A stretch of 64,000 nucleotides of DNA from Chionis minor (Eukaryota; Chordata; Aves; Charadriiformes; Chionididae), in the NCBI GenBank assembly GCA_013398295.1, contig VZSF01000652.1:41673-105672 (forward strand), in the 5' to 3' direction. The translations under genes were made by a program, and so were the position numbers. This document shows, piece by piece, positions 24,101-34,074 of this stretch. The stretch's first letter is position 1. Each line of letters starts with the position of its first letter. The notes beneath the pieces were generated by a model that did no database searches, was not told the origin of the DNA, and worked only from the letters and a program-made list of their open reading frames with translations.

Positions 24101-26196
24101 GTGGTAGTTCAATTTGCTAGTGCAAGCAGAACGAGGTTTGCCAGAATCTTGAGGAAGAGAGACCCCTGTGTAACCTCCTGGAGGTGGGTTTGACCCAGGA
24201 AAACGGCACTGCTTTCTCTCTGTGCTTCCTGCCTCCAGAGGGACCTAATCAGACGTGCCTGTTGCCCAATTCCAGCAACAAGACTGCCTTAATGTGCTCT
24301 GAGAATTGCCCTAGGATTCATGCAGACGTACCACACCTCCCAGCTCTCTCCTAACTCAGGAGTTCAATCCCTTTCAAAACCTGACAGTCGAACCATTTTG
24401 GGGAGGTGACTGATTCTTCATCTGCATGGAAGGCAGCTAGCTTCCACCCAGCTTAAAATGTTATTTCCCCATCTTTTCCTTCAAACTAGTTGTAATCAGC
24501 CAGGTTGAGTAAATTGCTTTAGGTTTACACTCTGTGCCCTGTCGGTGAGAAGTATTGAAGGCATTAGCCTGAATTGTCTGAGCGAGTCGACTGTGAGAAA
24601 GCTTGTGGCATTCTAGTCTGCCAACAACAAAAAAAAAAAGAGTATAAAAGTGAAAGCTAACTCGTTCCTATGGGTTTGTTAGGTCTAAACTGAAGCTGCC
24701 GCAAAAGACTATGTCCCTGTGGTCCTGGGTGAACAGGTCTGAAGAGCTGAGCAAATTCCAGAATCCTCTTTTTGAGGCCAACAGCCTTGTCATCTGGCCC
24801 TCCGTTGCCCCGCAGAGCCTGCAGCTCTGGGAAGGTAAGCTTGCTTTTTCTGTAACAGGCAATATATATTTTTATGCCTACTTGTAAAGCTTCTTAAGTG
24901 TCCGCTCCTGTTGTCTCTGCTCCCTGCTTAGTCGGTCTCCACTGACGGGGATCTCGCTCCCTTTGAAATCTGTTCCAAAATATTTTCGGCATGTGCCGTC
25001 CCCAGGGGCGTAATGCTTAATCCTGCTGAGGTTTGGCGACATGCTGGCCTTTGCCGGGGAGCCTTCCTAGCACAGGGAGCACCTTCTTAGCACAGTATTT
25101 CTGCAGTGAAATAGCCTAATCTGTAGATGTTCTGCAGACCTAGGGCTTTTGTTCTGTCTCATCCAAGACTTCCCTTTCCGCATTACTGCTGATGTTGGCC
25201 AGGGTAATCTGTGTGCGGTAGGTTCCCTGCTGCAGAAACTGCCTCCGTCCTGTGTGTACTGCAGAGTTAATGACAGCGAAGCAAGCAGGCTGTCACGGCA
25301 GGCTAGAGACAAGCGGGTGGAGGGAGGTCATCCTGGGCTCCCCAGTTCCAGAAGGACAGGGAACTGCCGGAGAGCGGACAGCAAAGGGCTCCGGAGATGC
25401 TCAGGGGCTGGAACATCTCCCTTAGGAGGAAAGGCTGAGGGAGTTGGGGCTCTTTAGGCTGGAGAAGAGCAGGCTGAGGGGGGAGCCCGTCAATGCAGAG
25501 CAATACTGCAAGGGAGGGGGCCGGGAGGAGGGGGCCAGGCTTGTGTCAGTGGTGCCCAGGGACAGGACAAGAGGGAACGGGCACAAACGGGAACACGGGA
25601 AGTTCCACCTGAACATGAGGAGGAACTTCTTGCCTTGGAGGGTGGCAGAGCCCTGGCAGAGGCTGCCCAGGGAGGTGGTGGAGTCTCCGACTCTGGAGCC
25701 ATTCCCAACCTGCCTGGACGCCATCCTGTGCCACCTGCTCTGGGTGACCCTGCTCTGGCAGGGGGGTAGGACCAAATGATCCCCAGAGGTTCCTTCCAAC
25801 CCCAGGGATTCTGGGATTTGTATATGAGAAAAACAGAATGAAAAGCCCTTCTTTCTGTATTAACTTTGCTTAATAGAATGGTGAACTTGGAGAGGACGGT
25901 CAGTATTTCTAAATGCTTTTTAGGGGGGATGATAAGGAAAAAAAAATGTCAACTCTACGCATGTTACTTGAGAGCTGATGGAATACGAATGAAGTTTCCT
26001 CCTTCTGACTTGTGCTGTCTCTGGACTTTCAGGTGTCTTTCTTCGATGGAACAGGCCTTCCAAGTTCCTGGATGAAGCCCACGAAGAAATGATCAGCATT
26101 ATAAAATACAACAAGGAACTTCAGGCAAAGGTTAACGCCTTGAGGAGGCAGCTAGCGGAGATGGAAACAGATGATAGGGTGCAGGAGAACCTGTGA
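3077..26196 (+). CDS. MTMR9: MTMR9, myotubularin-related protein 9 (pseudophosphatase), 5'-partial, coding exons 2-10
   Basis: Nine coding exons join in frame: 3077-3185, 3933-4058, 14549-14722, 16724-16941, 18612-18773, 21646-21787, 22377-22597, 24683-24834, 26033-26196. All have AG acceptors and GT donors with matching phases. They give 1468 coding bases; the missing first exon would need about 182 to reach the 549 residues known for vertebrate MTMR9. Domain order is the end of the PH-GRAM domain (exons 2-3), the myotubularin phosphatase-like domain (exons 4-9) and a C-terminal coiled-coil stretch (exon 10). The site that in active myotubularins reads HCSDGWDRT reads HGTEGTDST (21668-21694), so the catalytic Cys and Arg are lost. 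Known family role: MTMR9 is inactive but binds MTMR6, MTMR7 and MTMR8 and raises their activity on PI3P and PI(3,5)P2 at endomembranes. No frameshift or stop is seen. The first coding exon was searched for and is not in the window. Confidence 0.97.
3933..4058 (+). CDS. MTMR9: MTMR9 coding exon 3
   Basis: The exon is 126 bases, phase 0 at both ends, about residues 98-139. It opens [18 protein letters not shown] and ends FELLSAV before a GTAAGT donor at 4059. It covers the end of the GRAM domain and the linker to the phosphatase-like domain. Confidence 0.95.
6785..7530 (+). mobile_element. CR1 LINE fragment, 5'-truncated
   Basis: The + strand encodes the C-terminal end of CR1 ORF2: a stretch with [19 protein letters not shown], then [46 protein letters not shown] and a closing stop at 7446-7448. 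The 3' end has the family signature: TTGGACTCGATGATCTTGAA, then GATTCTGTGATTCTATGA. The 5' limit is approximate. The frame is open for over 200 codons, which suggests a fairly young copy. Confidence 0.93.
8868..9060. promoter_or_regulatory. Motif-dense intronic stretch, possible enhancer
   Basis: The stretch packs TGATTAATTG (8871-8880), a GGTTAACC palindrome (8920-8927) and GCTAATTGC (8969-8977), followed by a C/T-rich tract. These resemble homeodomain and HNF1-like half sites. It has no repeat character. An enhancer role is inference only. Confidence 0.25.
9371..11240 (-). mobile_element. CR1 LINE, 1.9 kb copy with nearly continuous ORF2 (reverse transcriptase)
   Basis: The minus strand reads from ATG at 11230-11232 for 547 codons to TGA at 9589-9591. 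It covers the reverse transcriptase domain: [56 protein letters not shown] and the catalytic FADDTK box, then the CR1 C-terminal region. The same frame continues past that single TGA for 43 codons to TAG at 9457-9459, the usual end. The 3' tail is at 9371-9420 on this strand orientation. The endonuclease part is absent (5' truncation), and a TAA lies five codons before the first ATG. The exact 5' limit is uncertain. Confidence 0.95.
11553..11996 (+). mobile_element. CR1 LINE fragment, 5'-truncated
   Basis: It matches the last part of CR1 ORF2 and its tail, closely similar to the copy at 6785-7530: GTGAGGGGTCTGGAGAACAT near the start, then the CGATGATCTTGAAGGTCTCT segment and GATTCTGTGATTCTA at the end. 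One frameshift separates the two halves of the reading frame near 11700. Confidence 0.92.
13890..14118 (+). mobile_element. CR1 LINE 3' fragment
   Basis: It begins within GAGGTTTAGGTTGGATATTA and ends TGATTCTATGATTCTAGG. It contains the coding remnant for [16 protein letters not shown] residues and the CR1 tail. About 430 bp before MTMR9 exon 4. Confidence 0.92.
14549..14722 (+). CDS. MTMR9: MTMR9 coding exon 4
   Basis: The exon is 174 bases, phase 0 at both ends, about residues 140-197. It opens [13 protein letters not shown] and includes CPSYPP and [20 protein letters not shown], typical of the start of the myotubularin domain. The acceptor follows a short T-rich tract at 14541-14548; the donor GTAAGC starts at 14723. 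Confidence 0.96.
14723..16723 (+). other. MTMR9 intron 4
   Basis: 2.0 kb between exons 4 and 5. I see no repeat of note and no further exon. Confidence 0.75.
16724..16941 (+). CDS. MTMR9: MTMR9 coding exon 5
   Basis: The exon is 218 bases, about residues 198-269 plus two bases of an Arg codon. It opens [11 protein letters not shown] and includes [15 protein letters not shown] and [15 protein letters not shown], the myotubularin IIDTR region. The donor is GTGGGT at 16942, a weaker match than its neighbours. Confidence 0.96.
16942..18611 (+). other. MTMR9 intron 5
   Basis: 1.7 kb. It holds a short CA run near 18296-18305 within an AT-rich stretch. Nothing else is supported. Confidence 0.75.
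18612..18773 (+). CDS. MTMR9: MTMR9 coding exon 6
   Basis: The exon is 162 bases. It completes the split Arg codon, encodes about residues 271-323 ([17 protein letters not shown] onward, ending LAAQCID), and leaves two bases of the next Arg codon before a GTAAAT donor. It covers the helix before the active-site loop. Confidence 0.96.
18774..21645 (+). other. MTMR9 intron 6
   Basis: 2.9 kb with one CR1 copy at about 20088-20474 and an A-run followed by a T-run near 19140-19170. No other exon is seen. Confidence 0.75.
20088..20474 (+). mobile_element. CR1 LINE fragment, 5'-truncated
   Basis: Same subfamily as the copies at 6785 and 11553. It starts at the coding segment for [13 protein letters not shown] and ends GATTCTATGATTCTAT. 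Confidence 0.93.
21646..21787 (+). CDS. MTMR9: MTMR9 coding exon 7, carries the dead active-site loop
   Basis: The exon is 142 bases, about residues 325-371. It reads [18 protein letters not shown]; in active family members the same loop has CSDGWDR after the His. Here Gly replaces Cys (21671-21673) and Ser replaces Arg (21689-21691), so this protein cannot form the phosphocysteine intermediate. The exon ends REWLQ before a GTAAGG donor. Confidence 0.97.
22377..22597 (+). CDS. MTMR9: MTMR9 coding exon 8
   Basis: The exon is 221 bases, about residues 372-444 plus two bases of Arg. It opens [20 protein letters not shown] and ends [11 protein letters not shown]. The donor AG|GTTGGT at 22598 fits the consensus poorly (T at +3, no A at +4), but the next exon completes the Arg codon in the expected phase. 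Confidence 0.95.
22598..24682 (+). other. MTMR9 intron 8
   Basis: 2.1 kb with no repeat I can classify. An A-run sits near 24629-24640, just before the acceptor of exon 9. Confidence 0.7.
24683..24834 (+). CDS. MTMR9: MTMR9 coding exon 9
   Basis: The exon is 152 bases, about residues 446-495, opening [18 protein letters not shown] and ending [12 protein letters not shown]. It closes the phosphatase-like domain. The acceptor TTTGTTAG lacks the common C at -3. The donor is GTAAGC at 24835. Confidence 0.95.
24835..26032 (+). other. MTMR9 intron 9
   Basis: 1.2 kb, largely occupied by one CR1 copy at about 25348-25816. Confidence 0.75.
25348..25816 (+). mobile_element. CR1 LINE fragment, second subfamily
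   Basis: It encodes a CR1 ORF2 C-terminus with [13 protein letters not shown] and [18 protein letters not shown], and a tail with CCAGAGGTTCCTTCCAACCC. It differs from the copies at 6785-20474 and nearly matches the copy at 40570-40982. Confidence 0.9.
26033..26196 (+). CDS. MTMR9: MTMR9 terminal coding exon 10
   Basis: The exon is 164 bases ending in TGA at 26194-26196. It opens (G)[18 protein letters not shown] and then has a heptad-like acidic/basic stretch with [20 protein letters not shown]. This is the C-terminal coiled coil used in this family for pairing with other myotubularins. Confidence 0.96.
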
Positions 26197-26577
26197 GCTG
26201 GCAGGGCTTCGCCTCAGGTCTTTCCTTTCTGGTCCCCTTTACGTTAAAGACTGAACATGGAAAGTGCATGTATTGCAGAGCCCTCTGGGTACAGCTGACC
26301 CTCCGTCCTCCCACTGCTGAAACCTTCACTTCACACTATGTGCCTCCCTGCTTTTCGGGAGGGATTTCTGTTTTGTTTACAGAAGACACACACAACTGGG
26401 CACAGTGTCCTCTCTTGGCAGCTTTTCTGTCTTGAAATTGTGCACGGTGTCAGCAGAAGCTGGAACTCTTACCTCCACCCGACTGCATGGATGACCAGGA
26501 TGGGCCAAGGGACAGGATGTGTCAAATTTATTTTGGACTTTTTCTGGTTTTGTTGAACGTGCTAAACACTCGGCAGG

Positions 26578-26583
26578 ATTAAA
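26578..26583 (+). terminator. Candidate proximal poly(A) signal for MTMR9
   Basis: ATTAAA, about 380 bases after the stop codon, with a T/G-rich stretch about 30 bases downstream. Confidence 0.3.
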
Positions 26584-27938
26584 ATTATGTACAGATAGGT
26601 AAAGGCATTTTGTCTGAAAGCACCTTTCCTCTCCATGAGTAAGTAAGGCAGCTTAGTTCTTTAGTGTCCGAGGAAAAACTAGAAAATGGTATAATGTAAC
26701 TACAGGTTCTACTAGTCTATATGATACTGTCAGTAGCCTTCACATCTAACATTTGGGGGTTTTTTGTGCGAAGCAATGGCTTGGGAGCAGTAAGTTGAAT
26801 ACTAAACTAGAGCAAGAAATCTCAGTGCAATACAGAAGTGAAGTAGGGATTCTGCTGCTAATATTTAAGCCATGACCTTCAGGTGGAATTGTCCCTCGTG
26901 GGTAAATATCTCCTAAGGAATAACAAACTCTTTTATTCGACCTGGAAAAAAAAAAAAGGTGTAGTAGCTGACGGAGGCGTTCACTTGCAAAACGGTGGCT
27001 CAGAGCTGCCCTCTTGAAACCTCGGTCTGTGCTGGCTGGTTTTGTACGCTTGAACAGGTTCGCGGCATTGCTAGGGTGCGAGCGCAGCGCTTAATCTGCA
27101 GCTCAACAAAACACTTCTGCTCCACCTGGCGCGCTTTTTCCTCTCATGCTCTTCCTCCGTGCTTTGTGAAACATCAAAAGCAGAAGTTGGAGATTAAGGT
27201 GATTTGACGTATCGGGTAGCTTCTGCAGATTAAGAGGCCGTCACGCCACAAAAATGCTAATAGTTTAGATCACTTGTAGCTGCTAAAACTGCTTAAAGAC
27301 TTTAAGGATAAACTTTTTCCCAAGTAACTTTGTATTTTGTAGCTGATTTTTGTGTTTCTGTGACTGCAATCTGCTCTTATAAAACCAGAGTTTTTGCTAG
27401 AGATTTTTTTTTTCTCCTTTAAAAGGGCAGATAAGAGTGGGTCTGAAATATTACCTCACCTCGGCGTTTGTTCAGCTCGATTCCATTGGTAGCTGTACGT
27501 GACTGAGAAGACTTGAATTAACAACGGCTCATGTGGCTGGGATTATCTTAAAAGGTGCTTGCTGTTAGCCTGTTCCTACTGGAATGAATGGAGCTGCGTT
27601 AGGTCAGCGTTGATCTCTTTGGAAACTGAGCTTCCGTGATGCTTTATGCTGTTTTGGAATGAAGCTGCCTTTATTTAAAAGCCACTTTGCGTAAAGATAT
27701 AGGTATGCGTGAAAATGCAGGGTCTCTAGTTGTCATAGAAGTATCTGGAGAGTAATCTTCTGCAAAAATCATGTAACCACTAAATATATTCTAAGAAGTT
27801 CTCTAATCAAGGAAGCTATATAAAATTATGTGATAGTAATTAAGTGCTACCTTAATGCCTTTTGCTTCAGTCCTTATTTCCTTCATTATTTTCTTCTTGA
27901 CTAACCTAAACTCAGTCCTAAAGTCACCTGGCTTATAA

Positions 27939-27944
27939 AATAAA
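27939..27944 (+). terminator. Candidate poly(A) signal AATAAA
   Basis: Canonical hexamer in the putative MTMR9 3' UTR. The downstream sequence has TTGTTCGCTT but is not strongly GT-rich. Confidence 0.3.
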
Positions 27945-30035
27945 AAGATCCCTTTTCAACTGTTGTTCGCTTAAGGCAGAAGAATAATTCCCCCTGCTTT
28001 TAATACCAGTTTCTCCTTACGTTTGGGGAGCGACAGTCCTTTTTCACTAAATCAAATCTGACACAGGGAATGCTGCTCAGGGGGGCTGGTGATCTCTGTT
28101 GTGTAACAGGGGAGGCACAAAGTTGGCCGTGCCTTCTTCCTGCCTCCCAACGCTGGCTTCTGGAGCTGCTTGCTGAGTATTTTGCAAACGTAAACCCTTA
28201 AAATTATTGCTTACCCTTTAAAATGACGTCTGTGGTGGGATCTGCACCTGCCTGGATGTCATATCCCTACCCAATTCAGAATTCCTACTGTTCCTCCGCA
28301 TCTGAAATACATTATCACTAGCCAGATGGGAAGGATTCAGAAGGCACTGTTTTCCTCGTAATAGACTGTACATGCAACACACTTAAAGGTTAGGTAATTT
28401 CCTAACATAGTAATTATATATTGAGCTAAATAATAGAGAAGCAGAGAGGGTTTGGTGGGTTGGTTTTTTTTTTTTTGATCTAATTGCCTGGCTGCTCCGG
28501 TCTCGTGCAAACTGCAGGCATCTGAGGCAACGGGGTAACCAGCTGCGACAGCGAACAAAAGGCAGAAAATTCTCTCCGAGCTAGCATTTTATCCTCCACA
28601 CGTGGGGGTTTTTGGGGCTGAATCAGCACCCAAGTGCTGTGTGCTTGCCTTGGCTTCGTGGGAGGGTGGATCGCAGCCTTCGTGGGACAACACTAGTGTC
28701 CTTTGGGGCAGCTGTGACTATTTCTTCCCCGATTCCTTTGCCGCGTGTCGCCTTGTGCTCCCTGCGGTCACCAGGAGCTGGAGGCTCCACTTGACGTCTT
28801 GCGACGGTGATTATTTGCAGGTTGCCTGGAGTGGTCCTGCCAGGTGTTGCATGTGGTGGAGGAGTTGAGACAAGATGCATGTGGACCCTGGAAGGTCAAG
28901 ACAGGTTCACAGACCTCTTGTGCCAGGCCACTTGCACCTTCTTTTAACCTTTTCATTCCCAGGCTCCAGTCTGGTGGCTACCGGTGTAACGTGCGGCGGA
29001 GCACTCCGGTTCTTTGCTTCTCTGCACATCCACCGTATTTATTCACGTATTTAATACTGATGATCGGCTTGCTTCCTCTTCGGGGGGGGAGAAATATCTG
29101 CTGGGCTCTGCCCCGTGAAGTCGCTGACACCCTGTTTGCGGGTTGCCTGCGTGGTGCCGAGCCGAAAGCGCTGCGCGGTGCCCAGCTCTGGCTCTTCATC
29201 CTGAACGCTGCCTTACGCTCTCACCCACACCCCTGCTTCTGCTCTTCTTTTGCACATAAATATTTGTGTCATAAGCGGGATGCCGAGGGGCCCCCTCCCC
29301 CCCAAACTCTGGGGTCAATCAGTGCAAACACTCTGCTGTTTACCAAAAAAAAAAAAAAAAGGGAAAAGGAACTAACTTGCACAGTTTTCATAAGGGAATA
29401 CGTACCTTCAATATTTTGATTGTATTGATCTAACTCTTGAATGTGGCCAGCGGTTTAAGTGCACTATTGTCCGTGTTGCGTGTGATATAACTTAAATTGC
29501 ACTGTACAGCACGTCGGCGTTTCATGTGTGCTTTGCTGAAGCCTCGGAAAGTGCTGTCGTGTACAGGTTCCTGTAGGAGGGGTAATGTCTATAGTCACAT
29601 TCCCTTTTCTTTTCGTAACTGTGTGGCACTGAATAGCACCGTGTGATGTGCGCTATGTATCTGTTAACTAGTACCAATTTCAGTGATGAGTGCACTTCTG
29701 TCCAAACATCTGGAATTGCTAATTGGACTTGGCTGCTGCATCAGTCTTGATTTTTTTTTATTATTTTTTTTTATTTTTAAACAAGTACCAGGGCTGGGAG
29801 TCGTGTGCTATTGTTAGATGTATGCTGTGTGTGTACAGAATCCCAGCTGCTGTGGTGTTGAATATATTGCAAAAACAAACAAAAAAAAAAGTAACAAATC
29901 TGAGGGGGGGAAAAAAAGAAAACCAACCTAGGGTGGCTCAAATTGCTTAACCATTTGGGGGGACAAAAACAGATACAAAGTGGCTGTAAACTTTGCTGTA
30001 GATATGTTGAGAACATAGTAGAAATGTCTGTTCAA

Positions 30036-30041
30036 ATTAAA
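30036..30041 (+). terminator. Candidate distal poly(A) signal for MTMR9
   Basis: ATTAAA followed, about 80 bases on, by a G-run and GTGTGTGTG. It sits where unique sequence gives way to the repeat-rich spacer. Confidence 0.35.
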
Positions 30042-30497
30042 ACCTTGAAGACTCTAAAAAGTTCTTTAATGACAGTGCTGAATCTTCTTTATTCATACTG
30101 CCTTGGTTTTCCATTGGCGGGGGGGGATGTGTGTGTGATGGGGGTGTAACCTCTTGCCTGAAACTCTGGTTCTTTTCGGCTCACGTGTGTCTTCTCCTGC
30201 AGCTGAAGAGGGGCTGTGGTGGTAGAAGAGGGGTTTGTGCTTCAGGGCCAGGAGAAGGTTGAGCCCCTGAGTCTGCCCCTGGTTTGCCGAGCTCTGCTCT
30301 GGTGGCTTTGGTCCTTTATCCATCAGGTGCAGAGCTGGTGTCCAACAATTCCATTAGCTAAGATTTTTATGGTTCTGTTGAACGCTCTAAAGGAAGGCAG
30401 GCACTCGTCTTCAAAGGGAGGGTGGTTCGGAATGAAGCAAAACCTTGCAAGAAGTCCAGCAGTAGACCTGGGGTTATGGTTATCTATTGCTTTTTAA

Positions 30498-30780
30498 GGG
30501 GGGGTGGAGTTCTTCTCCCAAGTAACAGGTGATGAGACATGAGGAAATGGCCTCAACATGTGCCAGGGGAGGTTTAGATTGGATATTAGGAAAAATGTCT
30601 TCACCAAATGGGTTATTAAGCATTGGAATGGGCTGCCCAGGAAAGTGGTGGAGTCACCATCCCTGGAGGTGTTTCCCAGCTGGGCAGACGTGGTGCTGAG
30701 GGACATGGGTTAGGGGTGGGTTTGGCAGTGCTGGGTTGATGGTTGGACATGATATTAAAAGTCTCTTCCAACCTGGGTAC
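30498..30780 (+). mobile_element. CR1 LINE 3' fragment (left member of a tail-to-tail pair)
   Basis: It carries the [14 protein letters not shown] coding remnant, then CCTGGAGGTGTTTCCCAGCT and a diverged CR1 tail ending CTTCCAACCTGGGTAC. Its 3' end lies within 10 bases of the next CR1 copy, which points the other way. Confidence 0.88.
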
Positions 30781-30787
30781 ATAAAGT

Positions 30788-31238
30788 AGAATCACAGAAT
30801 GGTTTGGATTGGAAGGGACCTTAAAGATCATCCAGTTCCACTCCCCTGCCCTGGACAGGGACACCTCCCACTAGACCAGGTTGCTCCAAGCCTCATCCAA
30901 CCTGGCCTTGAACATCTCCAGGGCTGGGGCAGCCACAGCTTCTCTGGGCAACCTGGGCCAGAGTCTCGCCACCCTCCTAGTGAAACTTTCTTCCCAATAT
31001 CTCATCTAAATCTCCCCTCTGTGTGAAACTTCCCCCTTATCCTATGGCTCCACTCCCTGTTCCAGAGTCCCTCCCCAGCTTTCTTGGAGCCCCTTTAGGG
31101 ACTGGAAGGGGCTCTAAGGTCTCCCCGGTGCCTTCTCTTCTCCAGGCTGAACAACCCCAACCCTCCCAGCAGAGGGGCTCCAGCCCTCGGATCATCTTCG
31201 TGGCCTCCTCTGGACCTGCTCCAACAGGTTCATGTCCT
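30788..31238 (-). mobile_element. CR1 LINE fragment (right member of a tail-to-tail pair)
   Basis: Minus orientation: it starts AGAATCACAGAATGGTTTGG and runs through the inverted CR1 tail and ORF2 C-terminus to about 31238. At its 5' junction begins the short repeat described at 31247-31374. Confidence 0.9.
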
Positions 31239-31246
31239 TGTGCTTC

Positions 31247-31374
31247 GGTGTACTTGCCAGAGGAAGGGGTGGAGAGAAGAAAAAACCAAACCAAAACAGA
31301 CCAGCAGCTCTTGGGAAACAGGCTGTGAACCATGGAAACTGCTGGATCTCTCCTGGCTGGTGGCTGTGAACCGC
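31247..31374 (+). repeat. Unclassified interspersed or duplicated segment, copy A
   Basis: It starts GGTGTACTTGCCAG and ends GGCTGTGAACCGCT. It shares GGAAACAGGC, CATGGAAACTGCTGGAT and the end motif with copy B at 33402-33515, in the same order and orientation. It is not CR1 by its sequence. Confidence 0.8.
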
Positions 31375-31870
31375 TGGGTTGTCTGTATCCCTGCGGCATC
31401 ATCCGTGGTCTCTGCAACTCCTCTGGAATGTGAAGAATTTGTGTGGCTTTTGGCATTTCAGCAGATGGGGATTCTGGGGGGGGTGTGCTGCCCTGCAGCT
31501 TGTGCAACCTCGTGTGATAACACAGGGAAGGGTGCTGAAGGTTTTGAAGTGAAAAGATTGATATTCAGCCCCTATTTGTGCCGAATGTTTGCAGAGGTCC
31601 CAGTCAAAACAGAGCGGGTCTCTTTTTAAATATTTTTAGCTATAATCAGGAGCCTGATTTGGTTTAAGCTTGCCTTTTGGAGGGGGGGAGAACTATCTGA
31701 TCAAGTGTTGAGATTTCTTTTTATTTAACTTCCCTTCTTATGTTTTTATTTTGGCAGGGGTAAGAGGGTGTCATTAGTCCAACAGTTTAAAACCAGATGC
31801 ATAAAGGCTGTGGAATATTTAAAAGGACATAAAGCCACGTGTTGGATTCAAACCACGACTGAGATGCCAC

Positions 31871-32406
31871 TCATAGAATCATAGAATCACTTGGGTTGGA
31901 TGAGACCTTCAAGATCATCGAGTCCAACCATAAACCTGTGCCAAAACCACCCCTAACCCATGTCCCTCAGCACCACGTCTGCCCGGCTTTTAAACACCTC
32001 CAGGGACGGCGATTCCGCCATCTTACCTGGGCAGCCTGTTCCAGTGCTTGAGAACCCTTTCCGTAAAGAAGTTTTTTCCCAATATCCAACCTAAACCTCC
32101 CCTGGAACAACTTGAGGCCATTTCCTCTTGTCCTGTCGCTTGTTCCTTGGGAGAAGAGATTGACCCCACCTGGCTATAACCTCCTTTCAGGGAGTTGTAG
32201 AGAGTAAGAAGGTCTCCCCTCAACCTTCTCCAGGCTAAACAATCCCAACTCCCTCAGCCACTCCTCATAAGACTTGTTCTCCAGACCCCTCCCCAGCTCC
32301 GTTGCCCTTCTCTGGACACGCTCCAGCACCTCAATGTCTCTCCGATACTGCAGTGCCCAAAACTGAACGCAGCACTCGAGCTGCAGCCTCACCAGTGCTG
32401 AGCACA
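31871..32406 (-). mobile_element. CR1 LINE fragment, 5'-truncated
   Basis: It starts TCATAGAATCATAGAATCAC and continues through the inverted tail and ORF2 C-terminus (minus-strand [17 protein letters not shown], then LGLFSLE). A frameshift lies near 32200. Same subfamily as the copies at 6785 and 20088. Confidence 0.93.
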
Positions 32407-33944
32407 TGAAAACACGATGCCTTTAAAGAGCTTGTGCTGTGCGAACAGGCTGCTCGGGGCAGCTGCAATGGATTTCTTTAGCCCGTATTATCTGAGTGTA
32501 AAACACGATGTTTTGATTCAGTGCGTGGAAACACCTGGTGGGAGGCAGTGGAGAAGACAGAGGCCGACTCTGCTTGGTGCCCGGTCTGTGACTCACTGGA
32601 ACTCTAGCCTGGCTCTCCCTCTCTTCTGTCATCTGGCATCGGATCTGTCCCACCTCGCCCCTTTCGAACCTGCTCACCCACTTTTGAGGAGGTTTTGCAG
32701 GGTAGGGAATCAGAAGGGGATTACGTTCCTCCAGAACATCGTGAGAAGCGGCTGCCTAGCCAGGAAACCAGTGAATCCCCACGGACTGGACGCCCATGAG
32801 ATCACCTCGTGAAATACTGACTTCCTCTGGCTGGGGCTGACTCCAGATCCCGGTATCTTGTACATGCTGTGGCACGAACAGACCTCGAGGAAGCTAAAAC
32901 TCAGCAGATGGAGGCCGTTGGCATTTCTTTTTTTGAAAACCCAGGTGTTTTCATTGAGTGCCATTGTAGGGCCATCTTCCATGCTGCCAGTTTTGTCCCC
33001 GAGCAGCGAAAGAAAACATCGAGGAGGAACTACTATTGTGCGTGAATCATAACTTGAGGACGAAGGGCTGCCTTGCGCTCCCCACAGTTTCTCCTGCTGT
33101 GTAAATGTCAGGACAAGCCTGTGGCATTTGTCTTTCAGAGCCGGAGATAATGATCCTCTGATGTTCTGTTGCAAGAGGGTTGCTGGTGGCTTTAGATCGC
33201 CTTATCTGATGCAGCAGGTCACGCTAATGGAGGGTTTGCTCTTACAGCTCAAAATCTGCTCCCTCGGCATCTTCGAGCATCAGTAGACAACCCAACCACT
33301 ACACAGAAGAGGGAAAAAACCGTGTTTCTCCGATAAATATCATGCGGATTGGACAATTTTTGGTTGCTGATCTGTTTTTTAAGGGCGGTGGGGGGTAGTT
33401 TGGTGTACTTGCCAGGGGAAGGAGCGAAACAAAGGAAAAGCAGCTGTTGGGGAAACAGGCCCATGGAAACTGCTGGATGTCTCTTGGCTGGGGGGTCAGT
33501 AGGCTGTGAACCACTCGCGAGCAAAACTTTGGCCTGGGATAAAACAATCAGGGGGAAAAAAGGCACGAAGCGGCTGTTGAATTCCTACGGGAATGCACCA
33601 GGTTGGTCGCGTAAGTTCAGGGTTCACTCCTGCTGCTTTTCAGGGAAAAGGTACTTCTGGGCTTGTTTACGCAAAATGAGTTGAAGCGTTTTCTTCTTTT
33701 CCCCCTGTTTGCGTTTTAGGTGGTCAGAAGAATGACGTGTCCATTAAATGGTCTGACTTGCTGCAGTAAAATGCACGTTGGGCGTAGTTAGTAAGATCAG
33801 TTATTAAAATTATTTGTACAGTTAGGTTCTAACAGTTTACGGGAGCTTTTAATTGCATATAGAGGATTTGGTTCATAGTGGTACGACAGTGCCAACAGCA
33901 ATATTCCCTTTGAACTACAGCATGAAAAACATAGAACACGTTGT
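32407..33944. other. Intergenic spacer
   Basis: Holds copy B of the short repeat (33402-33515). Otherwise I see nothing I can support as a gene. Confidence 0.6.
33402..33515 (+). repeat. Unclassified interspersed or duplicated segment, copy B
   Basis: Direct, diverged partner of copy A, 2.15 kb downstream. It starts GGTGTACTTGCCAG and ends GGCTGTGAACCACT. Flanks do not match beyond these limits. Confidence 0.8.
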
Positions 33945-34074
33945 GTTTCAAGGCCAGGTTGGACGGGGCTTGGAGCAACCTGCTCTAGTGGGAGGTGTCC
34001 CTGCCCAGGGCAGGGGGGTGGAACTAAATGATCTTTAAGGTCCCTTCCAACCCAAACCATTCTGTGATTCTATT
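33945..34074 (+). mobile_element. CR1 LINE tail fragment
   Basis: About 130 bases: CAGGTTGGACGGGGCTTGGA through GGTCCCTTCCAACCCAAACC to TTCTGTGATTCTAT. It is a very short 5'-truncated copy. Confidence 0.9.

Larger units (their letters stand above)
26197..30060 (+). other. MTMR9: Probable MTMR9 3' UTR and flank
   Basis: No CR1 and no coding frame is supported over 3.9 kb after the MTMR9 stop, while the sequence on either side is repeat-rich. This fits a long 3' UTR. Candidate poly(A) signals are at 26578-26583 (ATTAAA), 27939-27944 (AATAAA) and 30036-30041 (ATTAAA). Which is used cannot be read from the sequence. Confidence 0.45.

Noticed and set aside
28844..29419. 191-codon + strand frame after MTMR9
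   Set aside because: No domain recognised; lies in the probable 3' UTR and ends in an A-run translated as lysines.
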